A DNA stretch of 64,000 nt from CAMDMI01 sp044379485. Lineage in GTDB: Bacteria > Bacteroidota > Bacteroidia > Cytophagales > Flexibacteraceae. The notes beneath the pieces were generated by a model. The model was not told the origin of the DNA, did not search any database, and worked only from the letters and a program-made list of their open reading frames with translations. Positions 38,601 to 46,200 of this stretch are shown piece by piece (positions within the stretch are counted from its first letter, which is position 1; every line of letters begins with the position of its first letter). The translations under genes and the position numbers were made by a program. Where the stretch lies: assembly GCA_044379485.1 (NCBI GenBank), contig JBIPOE010000006.1:39339-103338 (forward strand). The letters run 5' to 3'.

Positions 38601-39048
38601 TGATGGAAACATTAGTAGAGAAAAAGACCCGGTTCATGCATATAAAGAGCCTGGTAGCTACAACATTACCTTACAGATTACATCTGCTGAAGGTTGTGTG
38701 GACAGAGATACTTTAACCAATGGAGCGATAGTTGAAAAAGGAAATATTGTGATCGTACCAAATGCCTTTACGCCTAGAAAAGAAGGTTCAACCGGTGGTT
38801 ATCTGGACAAGGAAGATGGAACAAACGATGTCTTCTATCCACTTACAGAAGGTGTTACAGAAATCAGATTGCAAATATTTAACCGTTGGGGCCAATTCCT
38901 TTACGAAAGTACTACCTTGAACAGAGGCTGGGATGGCACATTTGAAGGAATAAATTGCAAATCAGATGTGTATGTGTATAAGGTTTGGTGCCGATTTGTA
39001 GATGGCCGAACCGAAACCAGAGTTGGCGATCTGACCTTACTAAGGTAA
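26683..39048 (+). CDS. Giant PKD-repeat surface protein with gliding-type T9SS sorting domain
   Basis: 4,121 residues. The N-terminus is a signal peptide (FYFIGLMVLIFSLVTTKNTLGQ). Almost all of the rest consists of roughly 35-40 PKD/Ig-like beta-sandwich modules of 80-95 residues. Typical marks are an opening GCSPL-x-V-x-F, a central WDFGDG or variant, and a closing GC-x-D; the paired Cys probably form a disulfide in each module. Modules are grouped in larger repeat units of about 350 residues (see the repeat entry). The C-terminus (PNAFTPRKEGSTGG ... EIRLQIFNRWGQFLYES ... GWDGTFEGINCKSDVYVYKVW) is the gliding-motility-associated, type B T9SS sorting domain. The product should be exported through T9SS and displayed at or released from the surface, as adhesins of this kind (for example SprB) are. 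A strong terminator follows. Adhesion or gliding is inference from the family. Confidence 0.92.
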   Translation: MKQNWYETRFYFIGLMVLIFSLVTTKNTLGQCIKVKDPVSGQWTKTPQSYLRCPTLLDPIPGTVTINFQTPASNFTVDWGNGDIQTYLGPQAAVSYTYPTASLFKFRISFPGCPDSLKGVYVNERNIIAGGVSVPGVGFIVPPAGVSNKRCVPEDLTIINGSPGMNGYTKWLLEWGDQEQDTIGNDFMRSYTHKYLPGTTGCSLQIRVTYLNGCGVNPINRPRASYGDYFFKDIDSAAISPASIILCAPTDVAINDISKLNCLDSVDRQLLWKRTGGFAADLPYPGNNVFRPYNGVNRLMNIPAGSFFPIPSDSTYNLRMVIRNTCGDDSADATIRIVSPTKPNFAVINNNTCPGEQMNFSNLTSHRPFQSYRLDFGDGTISNLGFSATFSHTYAIGGTYKVKMWSLVNGYNGQTCRLVDSITVQVKTTISPVITVSPKLGCDTLTVRLENRSKFTTGAVWRGWELGGNPLITAGSAVLPSLINFIQARVISTNLADSSAVVRFNQPGRYIIRLRAQSLGCPEISDYDTVDVYPSPVLRWRIPSKTICLGNSITVRDSSSVIPSVNSSRRGLRSNWNHISWKLQMGDGTVYNSSSNITGNFSDVQGTDRLTSHTYSNPGTYWVKLSVQAPDRCPKIDSMRVTVLPAAVPNFKWTRDICSPGLITFMNQTNGSSQRYEWIIKRGTVLIAKEVRLAKDTFSYALPYFPPGDSTFYFVTLRAVSGTSPDTCVASTAAILIKIPPSKQAAFSASRLDGCTPVNDVVFVNQSIGIPTDGSHTYTWSFGNGNTFVGENPPLQNYVNNGTNFKRDTIKLSITSNGSCVYRAQKIITIYPMPNPAIVAPAEVCHNTPITFAATGNGIGTYDWSFVELDGTNSSLPNPVRTFNNTGTLPIQYNIKLTATTVAGCVDTIVKAIIVNPRPSASFTATPEAACGASPVIFDASSSVAASTYSWNFSDGTSGITDTTEAVVARFFPENTTTNDRSYNISLTTKSDKGCPSPVATRTVRIRPTVISDFVADKKVGCNPLTVNFLNFSSQTDDSYTWYVNELGAPGLGVPSIPNQPNRGFVYTFYNNSYYTVSKFVVTLVVKDDNGNPICEASKSDTITVNPTPLAAFVRDQVLPSTLCSPTSMRIKATGSQGATNYSWTFSDNSAAINASDSLPFFRTLTNNGTSVLPYTIQLLVKNSFGCVDSVNQTINLRPKVTAAATVDNIIGCSPLVSNFVNQSSASSVSYTWYRNGLPVFFNKDIPAQTFLNNSATDTAFYNVFVVARGQGDVCIDTSSSLSIKVLPKPTVVSVANPSNGCSPLKVKLNALGTIGGVSYSWFVKRTTDPNYTLIQTSNSADEFEHTLINSSLAAVNFQVKLVVTGLGSCPDSSITTVTVFPDVVPTFSSSLVSGCSPIRPKFTITSSGPIGTTYVWKVDSIPQFDPTPAEFEYTFAGQSDTSNTDYLVTLQAISSSGCSRDVSTTISVFPKPSLDLVIVSSPIVSCSPVLASFFPTVKGPIGTLKWIFDNSDSLVTTKDTAITRVYVNSGTLPSVQVVKLKLETVNGCKIEVSKSFSVNPGVVAGFSQSATEGCSPLAVNFVNDGSSAGANIFEWYVDGILVGNSAIGINQTFTNGSFSATKLYTIQLVAKNSSSPTCVDTATRFVTIYRKPEVVASGFPLDGCSPLRTSLTASNSQGGVLYEWYKKLSNQSVYQLDTILYNGNAFDRVFTNSTGSVLTYNLKVVVTGGDGCKDSTVVSVNVSPQMQAKFTVSPDTVGCAPHAAVFANGTTSPAANSYQWIVDGVGVSNSPAFLSYSFDNTSNTDAKVYNVQLVASNLTFGCPDTTVQNITVWPRPLVNQVITMDPVTGCSPVNVGFQPINFVGVSTFFWYLPDTIVTTLDTVITRSFVNNTVLPQTKWVTLKALNNFGCSAEKTSNFQVNPRVDASFTASRDSVCSPAEITFSNTSSPGVNVAEWYVNGVFKGNSLSGITELFENNDSIPKQFTIRLVVRNSITTACEDTASRVITVFPKPLAGNIFASIENGCSPLQVDFSGSAQFANRYIWDFGDGTIIDTNAQQANHTFYNLNSTINAQVTVWQVAINQYGCADSTFTIVNVRPNVIAGIIASDSVGCSPLSVSFSGAASVNANSYSWDFGSGSTAAGSSVSRIFTNNSDTTRTFSVRLIADRAGIGCPDTAFVSVKVNPKPISDFYGSLNAGCQPLKVSFASNSALAVSGFWVITGGPSIDTLQGLAGFDSTFSNNTSLNQIIKAELFVSSEKGCIDQSSKLITVSPFVNADFIQSADSGCTPLAVNFTNLSAPGSSASWFVDDVLVNNAASQFNYSFVNSTQDVKIFEVKLLVASVLNVGCMDTAVKYIKVFPKPVAGVLGAVPDNGCSPILISLFSNALGATSYQYDFNDGSVLDTNVATVSHSFVNNASLITRTFNVKLLVSNAFGCSDNTSKLVSVKPTVKAVINSSDTLGCTPHSVGLSGLNSVNSNIYTWDFGDGTNSSLATPVKVYNNLSDTIQNYTVSLVTDRTGINCPDTTTFKLRVYPKPVADFAPNPTLGCNPLPVTITNLTTGYTSATYTFSGNGQTSNVPATAANFDTIFVNDQSNLNLDVEISLTAINQLGCTDTKTRSVTIYPDIKAAFNQSAFTGCAPLKVRLANQSNAGNTVKWFVNGELVSTTPGTLNYTFDNTGFTNRIYKVQLVASSALAPQCTDTASSIVLVYPKPDAGILTAIPEVACSPANIDFIGGAVGANQFNWNFGDGAEFDSSSQSVGHVFFNNNSLNNRIFRVRLVAKNSDGCTDTTFKNVTIRPLVGATIISNDSIGCTPFSASFSGSQSSNANQYEWDFGGLGTSTLVNPNFVFVNNSDSMECHNVRLITGKAGIECSDTAYFRVCVNPRPIPDFSINPSSGCQPLAVSFINQSQLADSSVWVLNSNGFQTETSALNFDTIIENVSSQIKNVRVTLLTYTSKGCVNSIEKQFNVSPFVQAGFVQNLDSNCSPLRVRFTNQSAAGNLVEWFVDGQLVSTVLNNFSYSFVNNGFTNKTFEVKLISRSALDPNCTDTAFSTVTVFPKPNAGVINAMPEIACSPAKIDFVGTSVGATQFNWNFGDATELDTTAQEVSHVFSNTNSINNRNFRVRLIISNVQGCSDSAYKNVTIRPLVRAAILSNDSLGCTPFQAAFVGSQSTNANQYFWDFGGLGSSTLMNPVFTFVNNTDTTECHTVRLITQKSGVECADTAYFKVCIYPRPTPEFNINPVSGCQPLAVNLTNQSLLADSSVWVFNSNGFQTSISSQNFDTIVGNNTAQIKTVKVTLFTYTTKGCVNSIEKQFTVSPFVKADFSQSQDSGCSPLPVSFINLSSAGSSAAWYVDGTQVSSSNGSFNFTFVNNSTQIREVEVKLIVRNNLASSCTDTITKKIYVFPKPEIGVISASPESGCSPLLSQLSATPNMGNRFIWDFRDGTTLDSNLLTVSHEFVSFNPSANLPFNVRLIAITDKGCTDTASKTLLVSPFTIARIGIADSVGCSPLTMQLAGALSQNANRFTWDFGDGSNSSLVANPVKTFTNNTQLEAVYNVRLIASRSGFSCPDTAYKTIRVFANPKASFSANVYSGCGPLPVQFVNNAELADSTMWVISSLAGVDTLFTNAANWDTTFSNPFSQQMNVRVEQHVWTNSGCYNSLVRNILVNPDVKPLFAVSGNGCSPHNVQFTNLSTNPGGAYQWTFGDGTPASTAFSPSHLFIHNGGKDTTFTVSMLAISNPVFSPACNQTFTFPVKVFAKPVPDFSISPQILILPQTSASFTNLTPNRTNWKYKWTFGDNTKDTANGLVVEHNYASIVTELSNTSVNIKMLAYSPNGCKDSVSKTLEIRPVKPVVSFEPDTSGCAPLLVSFENKSKYGSQYLWTFGDGTTSTEQNPSKRYEQAGEYSVSLRVIGPGGEETLKRNNIIQVFENPDAGFTTVPKAPRALRIPEEKMNCFVRYPQPGWTYEWNFGDGNISREKDPVHAYKEPGSYNITLQITSAEGCVDRDTLTNGAIVEKGNIVIVPNAFTPRKEGSTGGYLDKEDGTNDVFYPLTEGVTEIRLQIFNRWGQFLYESTTLNRGWDGTFEGINCKSDVYVYKVWCRFVDGRTETRVGDLTLLR
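30289..37704 (+). repeat. Seven tandem four-module higher-order repeats in the PKD protein
   Basis: Equivalent points of the first module fall at 30289, 31375, 32461, 33511, 34564, 35608, 36652 and 37705. The first two units are 1,086 bases each and share a fourth module with VTT-x-DT-x-ITR. The next five units are 1,050, 1,053, 1,044, 1,044 and 1,053 bases. In these the four modules have distinct signatures: module A W[FY]VD/NG, module B FGDG after an Ala/Gly-rich lead, module C SxGCTP ... NANxYxWDFG, module D GCQPL ... SNG-type. So duplication has occurred in blocks of four modules. Confidence 0.85.
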
Positions 39049-39067
39049 AATTGAAATGTTTTTAATG

Positions 39068-39101
39068 AAAGCCTCTGTTTGAAAAAATAGAGGCTTTTTT
39101 T
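39068..39101 (+). terminator. Rho-independent terminator after the giant gene
   Basis: AAAGCCTCT and AGAGGCTTT form a perfect nine-pair stem with a 12-base loop, followed by further T. It starts 20 bases after the stop codon. Confidence 0.85.
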
Positions 39102-39162
39102 GTGGATTTTAATTGCTTTTCATAAGCTTATCTAGACCTCATAGAAATATAAACCAAAGTCT

Positions 39163-39276
39163 TTATATGAAGTCTAAATGAAAATTGAACATACTTTTCC
39201 TTTTTGGCCTCATTCCGGTTTCTCCGTAGGAGAAATGATTTATGGCATGTTCAATTTTTTAATAGACTTCATATAA
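39163..39276. repeat. Long inverted repeat with an internal hairpin
   Basis: Two 30-base arms (39163-39192 and 39247-39276) are inverted copies with four mismatches in the middle of the arm; the outer 13 and inner 13 bases are perfect. They enclose 54 bases that hold a second perfect hairpin, TTTCTCC-GTA-GGAGAAA (39219-39235). The element has no coding potential. A MITE-like insertion or a structured RNA are both possible. Confidence 0.7.
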
Positions 39277-39389
39277 TGTATTTTATCCCTGAAACAGGAA
39301 TTTTTCAATCGGATTGAGCGTACAAAACATTTTTACGAATATCAGACCTTTCTTAAAATATCATCTTCACATATGGATTTATATTTTAT

Positions 39390-39420
39390 AAAAAAAAGCC
39401 AATTCAGTTTTGAATTGGCC
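39390..39420 (-). terminator. Rho-independent terminator of the helicase gene
   Basis: On the minus strand GCCAATTCA-AAAC-TGAATTGGC is a perfect nine-pair stem followed by eight T, 25 bases after the helicase stop codon. Confidence 0.88.
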
Positions 39421-39444
39421 TAATAATAATTTGAAATAAAAGTC

Positions 39445-40725
39445 CTATTTCCTACTTCTAAACCATTTTTTAGATCGGTCAGTGCGGTTTTGACCACTGG
39501 CTGGAGCTTGTCCTCCAGGAATATTCAGTTTCTGGGCTTGCTGCCTTTGTGGTTTTTCTACTTCCTGGTTGTCCAAAGGATATGGATGGTTGGAAACAAT
39601 GGGTACTTTTTTGCCAATCAGCTTCTGGATGTCACGTAAGAATTCTTTTTCCTCCTCATCGCAAAATGAAAGTGCTTTTCCGCTGGCCCCAGCTCTACCT
39701 GTTCTACCTATTCTGTGCACATAGGTTTCAGGTACATTTGGCAATTCGTAATTGATCACATGTGTTAAATCATCTACATCTATTCCTCTGGCCGCAATAT
39801 CTGTTGCAACCAAAATCCGGATTGAACTGGCTTTAAAATCACTCAAAGCTTTTTGTCTGGCATTTTGAGATTTGTTTCCATGAATAGCCGCAGCTCTTAC
39901 GCCAATTTTTTCAAGGTCTTTAACAACTTTGTCGGCACCGTGTTTGGTCCGTGTAAAAACAAGCGCTCTTTTAATCTTGTTATCTTTCAAGACATGGTTT
40001 AAAAGGCTTTTTTTGTCAACTTTATCAACAATAAAAACCTCTTGTTCAACAGTGTCGGCGGTTGATGAAACAGGGCTAACTTCCACTTTAACTGGATTTT
40101 GCAATATTGAACCCGCAAGGCCCACAATTTCAGAAGGCATGGTAGCTGAGAAAAACAGACTTTGCCTATGTTTTGGCAAACGGGCTATGATCTTTTTTAC
40201 ATCATGCACAAAACCCATGTCCAGCATTCGGTCGGCTTCATCCAACACAAACAACTCAATATGATGTAGATGTACAAAGCGTTGGTCCATCAGGTCAAGT
40301 AATCGGCCTGGAGTGGCTACCAAAATATCTACACCTCTTTGTAGAGCAGCGGTTTGGGCATGTTGGGAAACACCACCAAAAATTACCAGCTGTTTTAGGT
40401 TCAAATGTCGGCCATAGGCTTTGAAGCTTTCTTCAATTTGAATGGCAAGTTCACGGGTAGGTGTAAGAATTAAAGCCTTGATGTCCTGTACGTTTTTGGA
40501 CTTACCCTCAGCTTGTGCTGCTTTTTTTCTATTGCTTAATATCTGAAGAATAGGTATGGCAAAAGCAGCGGTTTTTCCTGTTCCGGTTTGGGCGCATCCC
40601 AAAAGATCCTTGCCCTGAAGCAAAGAAGGAATCGATTGTTCCTGAATTGGTGTTGGTGTCGTGTAGCCTTCTTCCTGAAGGGCACGGAGAATTGGTTCGA
40701 TCAGATCGAGATTTTCAAAAGTCAT
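39445..40725 (-). CDS. rhlE: DEAD-box RNA helicase, RhlE type
   Basis: 426 residues. Helicase motifs in order: Q motif TTPTPIQEQSIP, motif I AQTGTGKT (45-52), Ia PTRELA, GG, TPGR, motif II DEAD (162-165), motif III SAT, motif V ATDIAARGIDV and motif VI HRIGRTGRAG. The C-terminal tail is short and basic/Gln-rich, ending TDRSKKWFRSRK. RhlE-type helicases remodel RNA in ribosome assembly and at low temperature. The gene is monocistronic. Confidence 0.93.
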   Translation of the reverse strand: MTFENLDLIEPILRALQEEGYTTPTPIQEQSIPSLLQGKDLLGCAQTGTGKTAAFAIPILQILSNRKKAAQAEGKSKNVQDIKALILTPTRELAIQIEESFKAYGRHLNLKQLVIFGGVSQHAQTAALQRGVDILVATPGRLLDLMDQRFVHLHHIELFVLDEADRMLDMGFVHDVKKIIARLPKHRQSLFFSATMPSEIVGLAGSILQNPVKVEVSPVSSTADTVEQEVFIVDKVDKKSLLNHVLKDNKIKRALVFTRTKHGADKVVKDLEKIGVRAAAIHGNKSQNARQKALSDFKASSIRILVATDIAARGIDVDDLTHVINYELPNVPETYVHRIGRTGRAGASGKALSFCDEEEKEFLRDIQKLIGKKVPIVSNHPYPLDNQEVEKPQRQQAQKLNIPGGQAPASGQNRTDRSKKWFRSRK

Positions 40726-41043
40726 TGACTGTGAATAAAATATAGCAGGCCCTCGAAAAATTTTCGACGCTTTTCATCCTAATTTCATAAGATGGCCTGA
40801 TTAATTTTTCGAAAAAAGATTCGATGGAAATCTACAAAAAGAAAGCCCATACGTCGTGGGGGCGATCCCATCAGGATATATCTTTTTTGCCTAACCGGGC
40901 CTGTGTAGGCGAAGCAGAAAAGATAAGTTTTAGTCCCGTAAAATAAAGGAAAAATACTGGCATTACCTATTTGGTGTAATAGATTGTTAATTAGAGCCTT
41001 AGCAAAAAAGAACTCAAAAATAAACCCTATGTCCAAACTAAAA
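40726..41043. other. Intergenic region upstream of the helicase gene, no gene seen
   Basis: About 320 bases between two leftward genes. It contains a 15-base palindrome TCGAAAAATTTTCGA (40753-40767) close to the helicase start. An 83-codon leftward frame exists but has no family resemblance and an implausible composition. A long leader of the helicase mRNA is possible, as for cold-induced helicases, but nothing proves it. Confidence 0.45.
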
Positions 41044-42279
41044 CTAAGTCTTTTTTAGAGTCTTTAACTTTTCTAAATATGCTTTTGCCAATTCGCATCG
41101 GTCAAAATTCTTTTTTGCGAATTGGTAGCCATTTAAGCCCATTTCTCTTACTTCTTTTGGATGAGCGATTAACCAATTTATTTTTTCTGCAAAATCCTGT
41201 TTGTTATCTGGTTCTACATATAGTCCTGATTTTGAGGATTCTATAAGCACTTTAGAAATACCATCCAAAACCATTAAAACCGGAATCTGGCATCCCATAT
41301 AATCGAAAGTTTTGTTGGCATAAATGGTCTTAAAAATTTCCGCTTTTTTGAAAACCGTAATTCCAGCATCTGCACAAATGATGAATTCAAAGATTTTTTC
41401 TTTTTCAATTGGATCCCAAAACTCAATATTATTCAATGATTTAGCCTTTGCTTTTAGATTCTTTTTTTCCATGCCATCGCCAATCAAAATAAAAAGAGCA
41501 TTGGTGTTTTTTACTAAATGTGCAACCTCAATAACCTGGTTTAGATTATTAGCCAAACCATGTGCGCCAACATATATCAAAACAAATCTATTTCCCCAAC
41601 CAAGTGCCTTTCTTAATTTGTCTCTCTCAACCTTTTCCAATATTTTGTCTGATATAATGAAATCGACACCATTCGAAATTTCTAAAATCTTTGAGGCTGA
41701 AATTGATTTTTGATTAATCAGAACTTCTTTAAATGCCGGTGTCAATACGTTTATCAAAGTTGAATTTTTATAAATCAATTTTTCAAATTCAAAGGCAATT
41801 TTTTTCAAAAACCCATTCGTCAAAACACCTATATCAATTGCAGATTCCGGCCATAAATCACGAACTTCAAAAACTAATGGAATCCTTTTTAATTTACTGA
41901 TAATCAAGCCAGTGATTCCAATAAATAGGGGAGGAGAGCTTACCAGAACCAGGTCGTACTTTCCGTTTAGTTTTAGAAAAAAGCCCAGTGTACTGGAAAA
42001 TACAAAGGAAAAATATGCCCAAAGCCGGCCTGAAAAATTAACATTATAAGCTTCTGAAACGTGGCAACGCAAGACTTTGATATTTTTTGAATATTCTTCC
42101 TTTTTAAAAAGCCTGCCTTTGTATTCTTTGTGTTTACTGGTACCATTCGCATGCATCATGCCGGAAATAACTTTAACCTCGTGACCTTCTTCTGCCCATA
42201 TTTTGGTCATTTCATTGAACCTTGAGGCTCCTCCCTCATTTTTCCGTAAAAAGTACTGATGAATTAGAAGTATTTTCAT
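41044..42279 (-). CDS. Glycosyltransferase family 4, WbuB-like
   Basis: 411 residues, GT-B fold. N-domain MKILLIHQYFLRKNEGGASR, VISGMMH, LVLVSSPPLFIGITGLI and VFEVRDLWPESAIDIGVL, the last characteristic of WbuB/WbpH-like enzymes. C-domain FVLIYVGAHGLANNLNQVIE, LFILIGDGMEKKNLK and YANKTFDYMGCQIPVLM. Relatives transfer N-acetyl-fucosamine-type or similar sugars in O-antigen/capsule synthesis. The gene stands alone, with large AT-rich spacers on the upstream side. Confidence 0.88.
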   Translation of the reverse strand: MKILLIHQYFLRKNEGGASRFNEMTKIWAEEGHEVKVISGMMHANGTSKHKEYKGRLFKKEEYSKNIKVLRCHVSEAYNVNFSGRLWAYFSFVFSSTLGFFLKLNGKYDLVLVSSPPLFIGITGLIISKLKRIPLVFEVRDLWPESAIDIGVLTNGFLKKIAFEFEKLIYKNSTLINVLTPAFKEVLINQKSISASKILEISNGVDFIISDKILEKVERDKLRKALGWGNRFVLIYVGAHGLANNLNQVIEVAHLVKNTNALFILIGDGMEKKNLKAKAKSLNNIEFWDPIEKEKIFEFIICADAGITVFKKAEIFKTIYANKTFDYMGCQIPVLMVLDGISKVLIESSKSGLYVEPDNKQDFAEKINWLIAHPKEVREMGLNGYQFAKKNFDRCELAKAYLEKLKTLKKT

Positions 42280-43249
42280 GAATTGGTTTTTGGCCGTTCA
42301 ATCATTGAAAAGAAAGATTGAATGGAGAAAGAGAAAAGTGCTTTTACCATCTGATAATTTTAGAATAAAAATTAAAATATCTGCCAAATTAATAGTTGGT
42401 TAATATCTCTGTCTTGGTAAATTTTTTTAAAATTTCCTGCAAATTAAAAGTCTAATCCAATTGTATGGAAAACGAAGGTCAAATATAGAGGCTATTTATT
42501 TGACCGATTCGGCGATTTTAGGACAGTATGTTTGAAATTCAACCAGTTGTAGTTGAATGAGTTGAAATCTTATTTCGTATTTGGTTTTTTGTAAATCCCA
42601 ATTTAAATGGTATTCAAATTCATTTTATGGTCCAATGCAGTTCAGAATTTGGCGTGAAAAAAAATCTGATTTTTTTAAGTACCAGATTTCTGATTGTAAT
42701 ATCATGATAATTAGGCTTTTAGATACATATTTTTCTAAAAACCTTTTTTAAGATTTTTGTACTTTACTAATTATTAAGTTAGAATATTCCTTGGTTAAGT
42801 AAAATTGATGAAGCCTTAAATACAGGAGTATTGTAATAGGCCCAAATCCATATTCCCAAAAAGATGAACAAAGAATTTTTTATCCGACGTCTTCAGATAA
42901 AATTGATTTTATTTCAAACCTCCTTCTTTATTATATTGAGAGAATCGGTTTATAATTTTTTATATGCCGTCTTTATGAAAAAATAGTTAGAAACTGACTT
43001 TATGTTATCTTATATCCAATAATTATATTGATTTAATACAATTAAGAAAGTTTAATAGCGGTCTGAGAAATATCCAGTTTTCAGGTAATAGAATATTGAT
43101 TATTTTAAAAAGTATTGCATATTTTTTTGAATAGTTCAATAAAAAACTGGCTGCGACTAATGTTATATTATTTATGGCATTATTCATAGAAGAAATTAGA
43201 CCGGTGTTTTACCTCTTAATGTCTGTTTTACCTTTGAATCAAAAAAATT
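42280..43249. other. Large AT-rich intergenic region, no gene seen
   Basis: About 970 bases between two divergently oriented genes. Both strands are densely interrupted by stops; no tRNA, hairpin terminator or clear repeat was seen. It must contain the promoters of the WbuB-like and metalloprotease genes, but neither could be placed with confidence. Confidence 0.55.
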
Positions 43250-46200
43250 GTGAAAAATTTAATTTTAATTGTGATAGCTGTTATAAGGTTTTCTTTTGTG
43301 TTCGGCCAGTCAACTGAGGCTGAAAATACCAAAAGGAATGTTGTTTCCAGAATTAAAAATAGGCTGAATGAAAAACCAGAACTTTTTACTACTACTGGGT
43401 CGAATAGAAAAGATGGTGCTATTGAAATTGCCATAGATCAAAGTATATTATCAGATATCTGGGAAAAGGAGCCGAACAAATTTTCATTAAATTTACCACT
43501 TCCCAATGGTACTTCTGAAACTTTAAATTTTGACAAAGCCAGGATTAGTAGTGGGGAATTTACTGTTACCACCAATGATGGCAAAAAGTTAGGCGGAAAA
43601 GAATATTTGGGCGTCCATTACCAATTGCAAACCAATGGCAAAAAAAGATTGGGTGGCTTAAGTTTTAGAAAGGGCGGATTAATGGGAATGATCGCCCATG
43701 AAAATGGAAACTATAACATTTCAGAAACTTCGCCCGGAAGTGGTCGATATTTGATTTCTGACGATTCTAAGGTTGCATTTCCAGGCTTTGATTGCGGAAC
43801 TGACGATTCCAAAGAGGATGAACCTCTGCATTCAAAGGAAACAACCCTGCAAAACAAAAGTGCAGCTTCAACCAGTTGTAAAACTGTAAGAATTGCTTTT
43901 GAAGCAGATTTTGATCTTTATACAAGGTCGGGTAACAATATTGTAACAGCATCTAATTTTGTAACAGGGCTTTTTAATATAGTAAAGCAAGTATATCAAA
44001 ATGAACAAATTAATATTGAATTAGGTGGGGTTTTTGTTTGGACAACTGTGGATCCTTATGCCTCGGTAACCAATACATTCAGTATTTTAAATTCGTTTGC
44101 AGTGAACCGACCTGTTTCCGGAATCGATGGTGACTTACTTCATTTTTTGGATTGCCGTGCCTCTAGTTTAGGTGGCATCGCCTACATTGGTGCACTTTGC
44201 AATCCAAGTACAAGGCATGGTTTTTCCAGTATTTTTTATTCTTATAACTCTTTGCCAACTTTTTCATGGTCAGTATTTTGTGTCAGCCATGAGTTGGGCC
44301 ATAATTTCGGATCCAGACATACACATTGGTGCGGATGGACTTTGCCTGGTGGAGGAACAGGTAGAATAGATTCTTGTTTTGCCGGAGAAGGAATCTGTGG
44401 TTCCACAATTAAGGCTAGAAAAGGAACTGTTATGAGTTATTGCTACAACACTACAGGAGGTGTTGATTTGAATCTCGGTTTCGGGCCACTTCCAGGCAAG
44501 GCCATTCGAGATGGTTTGGCGGCTGCCACTTGTTTTTCTTTAAGTTGTTTAGCAACAGCAACTTTAAAAGCGGATAGCACCACCAACTTTGATAGGAATT
44601 TCACTTTAAATATTGCCATTCCTGCAAATTCCGGGGCTGTAAATTGGAGAATAAATGAAGGTTCCACAATTGTGGCAAGTGGTATCCTAAGTAATCAAAA
44701 TGCCGTGAATATCGATATTCCAATAACCAATAGAGCAAATGGAATATATTCATTTACAGCGACTTTGATTTCAGGTGCAAATTTGAGTACATCTTCAGTT
44801 GTTTCAATTACCGTGGCAACTCCAGCTCCTACCGTTGTGTTTAATCCTGGTAATTTAGCAAGTGGAAATCAAACCATTTGTAATGCGGGTGATCCCTCTG
44901 ATATTGTATTTTCAACTGCTGCCTCATCTGGTTCTACTTTTCAGTGGTATTTTCAAAATGGCTTGGTTTTAGCCCCTTTAAATACTGCAGGCCTAAGTGG
45001 TTGGACAATAATTTCAGGTTCTAATTCAGCAAATTACAATCCTCCAGCCAATCAAACTACAAGTCAAACATTTGCCTGTAGAGTTACAAATGGTACCAAT
45101 AGTCAATGGGCAACCGGGGTTCGCCAGGTAACAGTGTTGCCGGTTTTTAGCCCAGGTATTATCATAAATAGTGACGAAACATTTTGTACAAGTGGAAATC
45201 CAGTCAATATTACTTTAAGTGCTAATCCTTCTGGATCAGGTGCTTATCAATTTCGATGGTATTTTAGAGAAACTGCCACTGGTAATTGCCCAGGCTCTGC
45301 AACAATTGGAGCAGAATGGAATACCAACAGCACTTCCCCTAATATTTTTGGAACCAGCCTTGATGGAAACGGGATTAGTTTTGACCCAATGTCTGCTGGT
45401 AATTTAAATTCAGGAAGGACCTTTGCTTTGTACATTACCCCAATTGCAAATGGTTCGAGTCCTGCGTGCGGCACCCCTCAATGGGCTGGAAATTGCAGGA
45501 AAACATTTGTGGTAAATTGCTCTACTACTGTATTTTCACCAGGAACACTTGCGGCTGGAAATCAAACCATTTGTAATGGAGGAGATGCAACAATCGTTTC
45601 TTTTTCCGTTAATGCTACCTCAGGATCGAGCTTTCAGTGGTATTCTCAAAATGGCTTAATTCCTGCACCAGCAAACACTGCAAGCCTTGCCGGTTGGACC
45701 TTGATTTCAGGGGCAATGTCTCCTTCTTTTGATCCTCCTGCTGGAACTTCCACAAGCCAAACATTTGCCTGCCGCGTTACAAATGCAGGGAATAGCCAAT
45801 GGGCAACAGGAGTTCGACAGGTTACGGTTTTGCCAGCTTTTAATCCTGGCTCATTAATGGCCAACCAAAGTGGATGTGCTGGTTATGATCCAATGGTTAT
45901 AACTATGGCTTCCAATCCAAGTGGTTCAGGATCTTATAATTACAATTGGTATTATTGGGACAATACCACTTTAGCTTGTCCTACAGGAAGTACAATTCCT
46001 GCCGGTTTTAAAACGAGTTCAGGTGATGTTCGTTTTTTTGGAAACTCTGCAAACGGAACAGGAATTAGTTTTGATGCCTCAAGTGCTGGCACAAGCGGTA
46101 GAACCTGGGCTGTTCTAATTACCCCAATTGCCAATAGTAACATTCCAGCTTGTGGAACTCCACAATTTGCAAATTCTTGCCATAGAACTTTTGTATCGGT

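Noticed and set aside
26694..38637. Many shorter open frames on both strands inside the giant gene.
   Set aside because: They are shadows of the PKD frame, repeat with the same period and resemble no protein family.
40785..41036. An 83-codon leftward frame before the helicase gene.
   Set aside because: Composition unlike the neighbours and no recognisable domain; more likely untranslated leader or spacer.
42280..43249. A possible gene or RNA in the 970-base gap.
   Set aside because: No open frame above background, no cloverleaf or hairpin; reported as empty.
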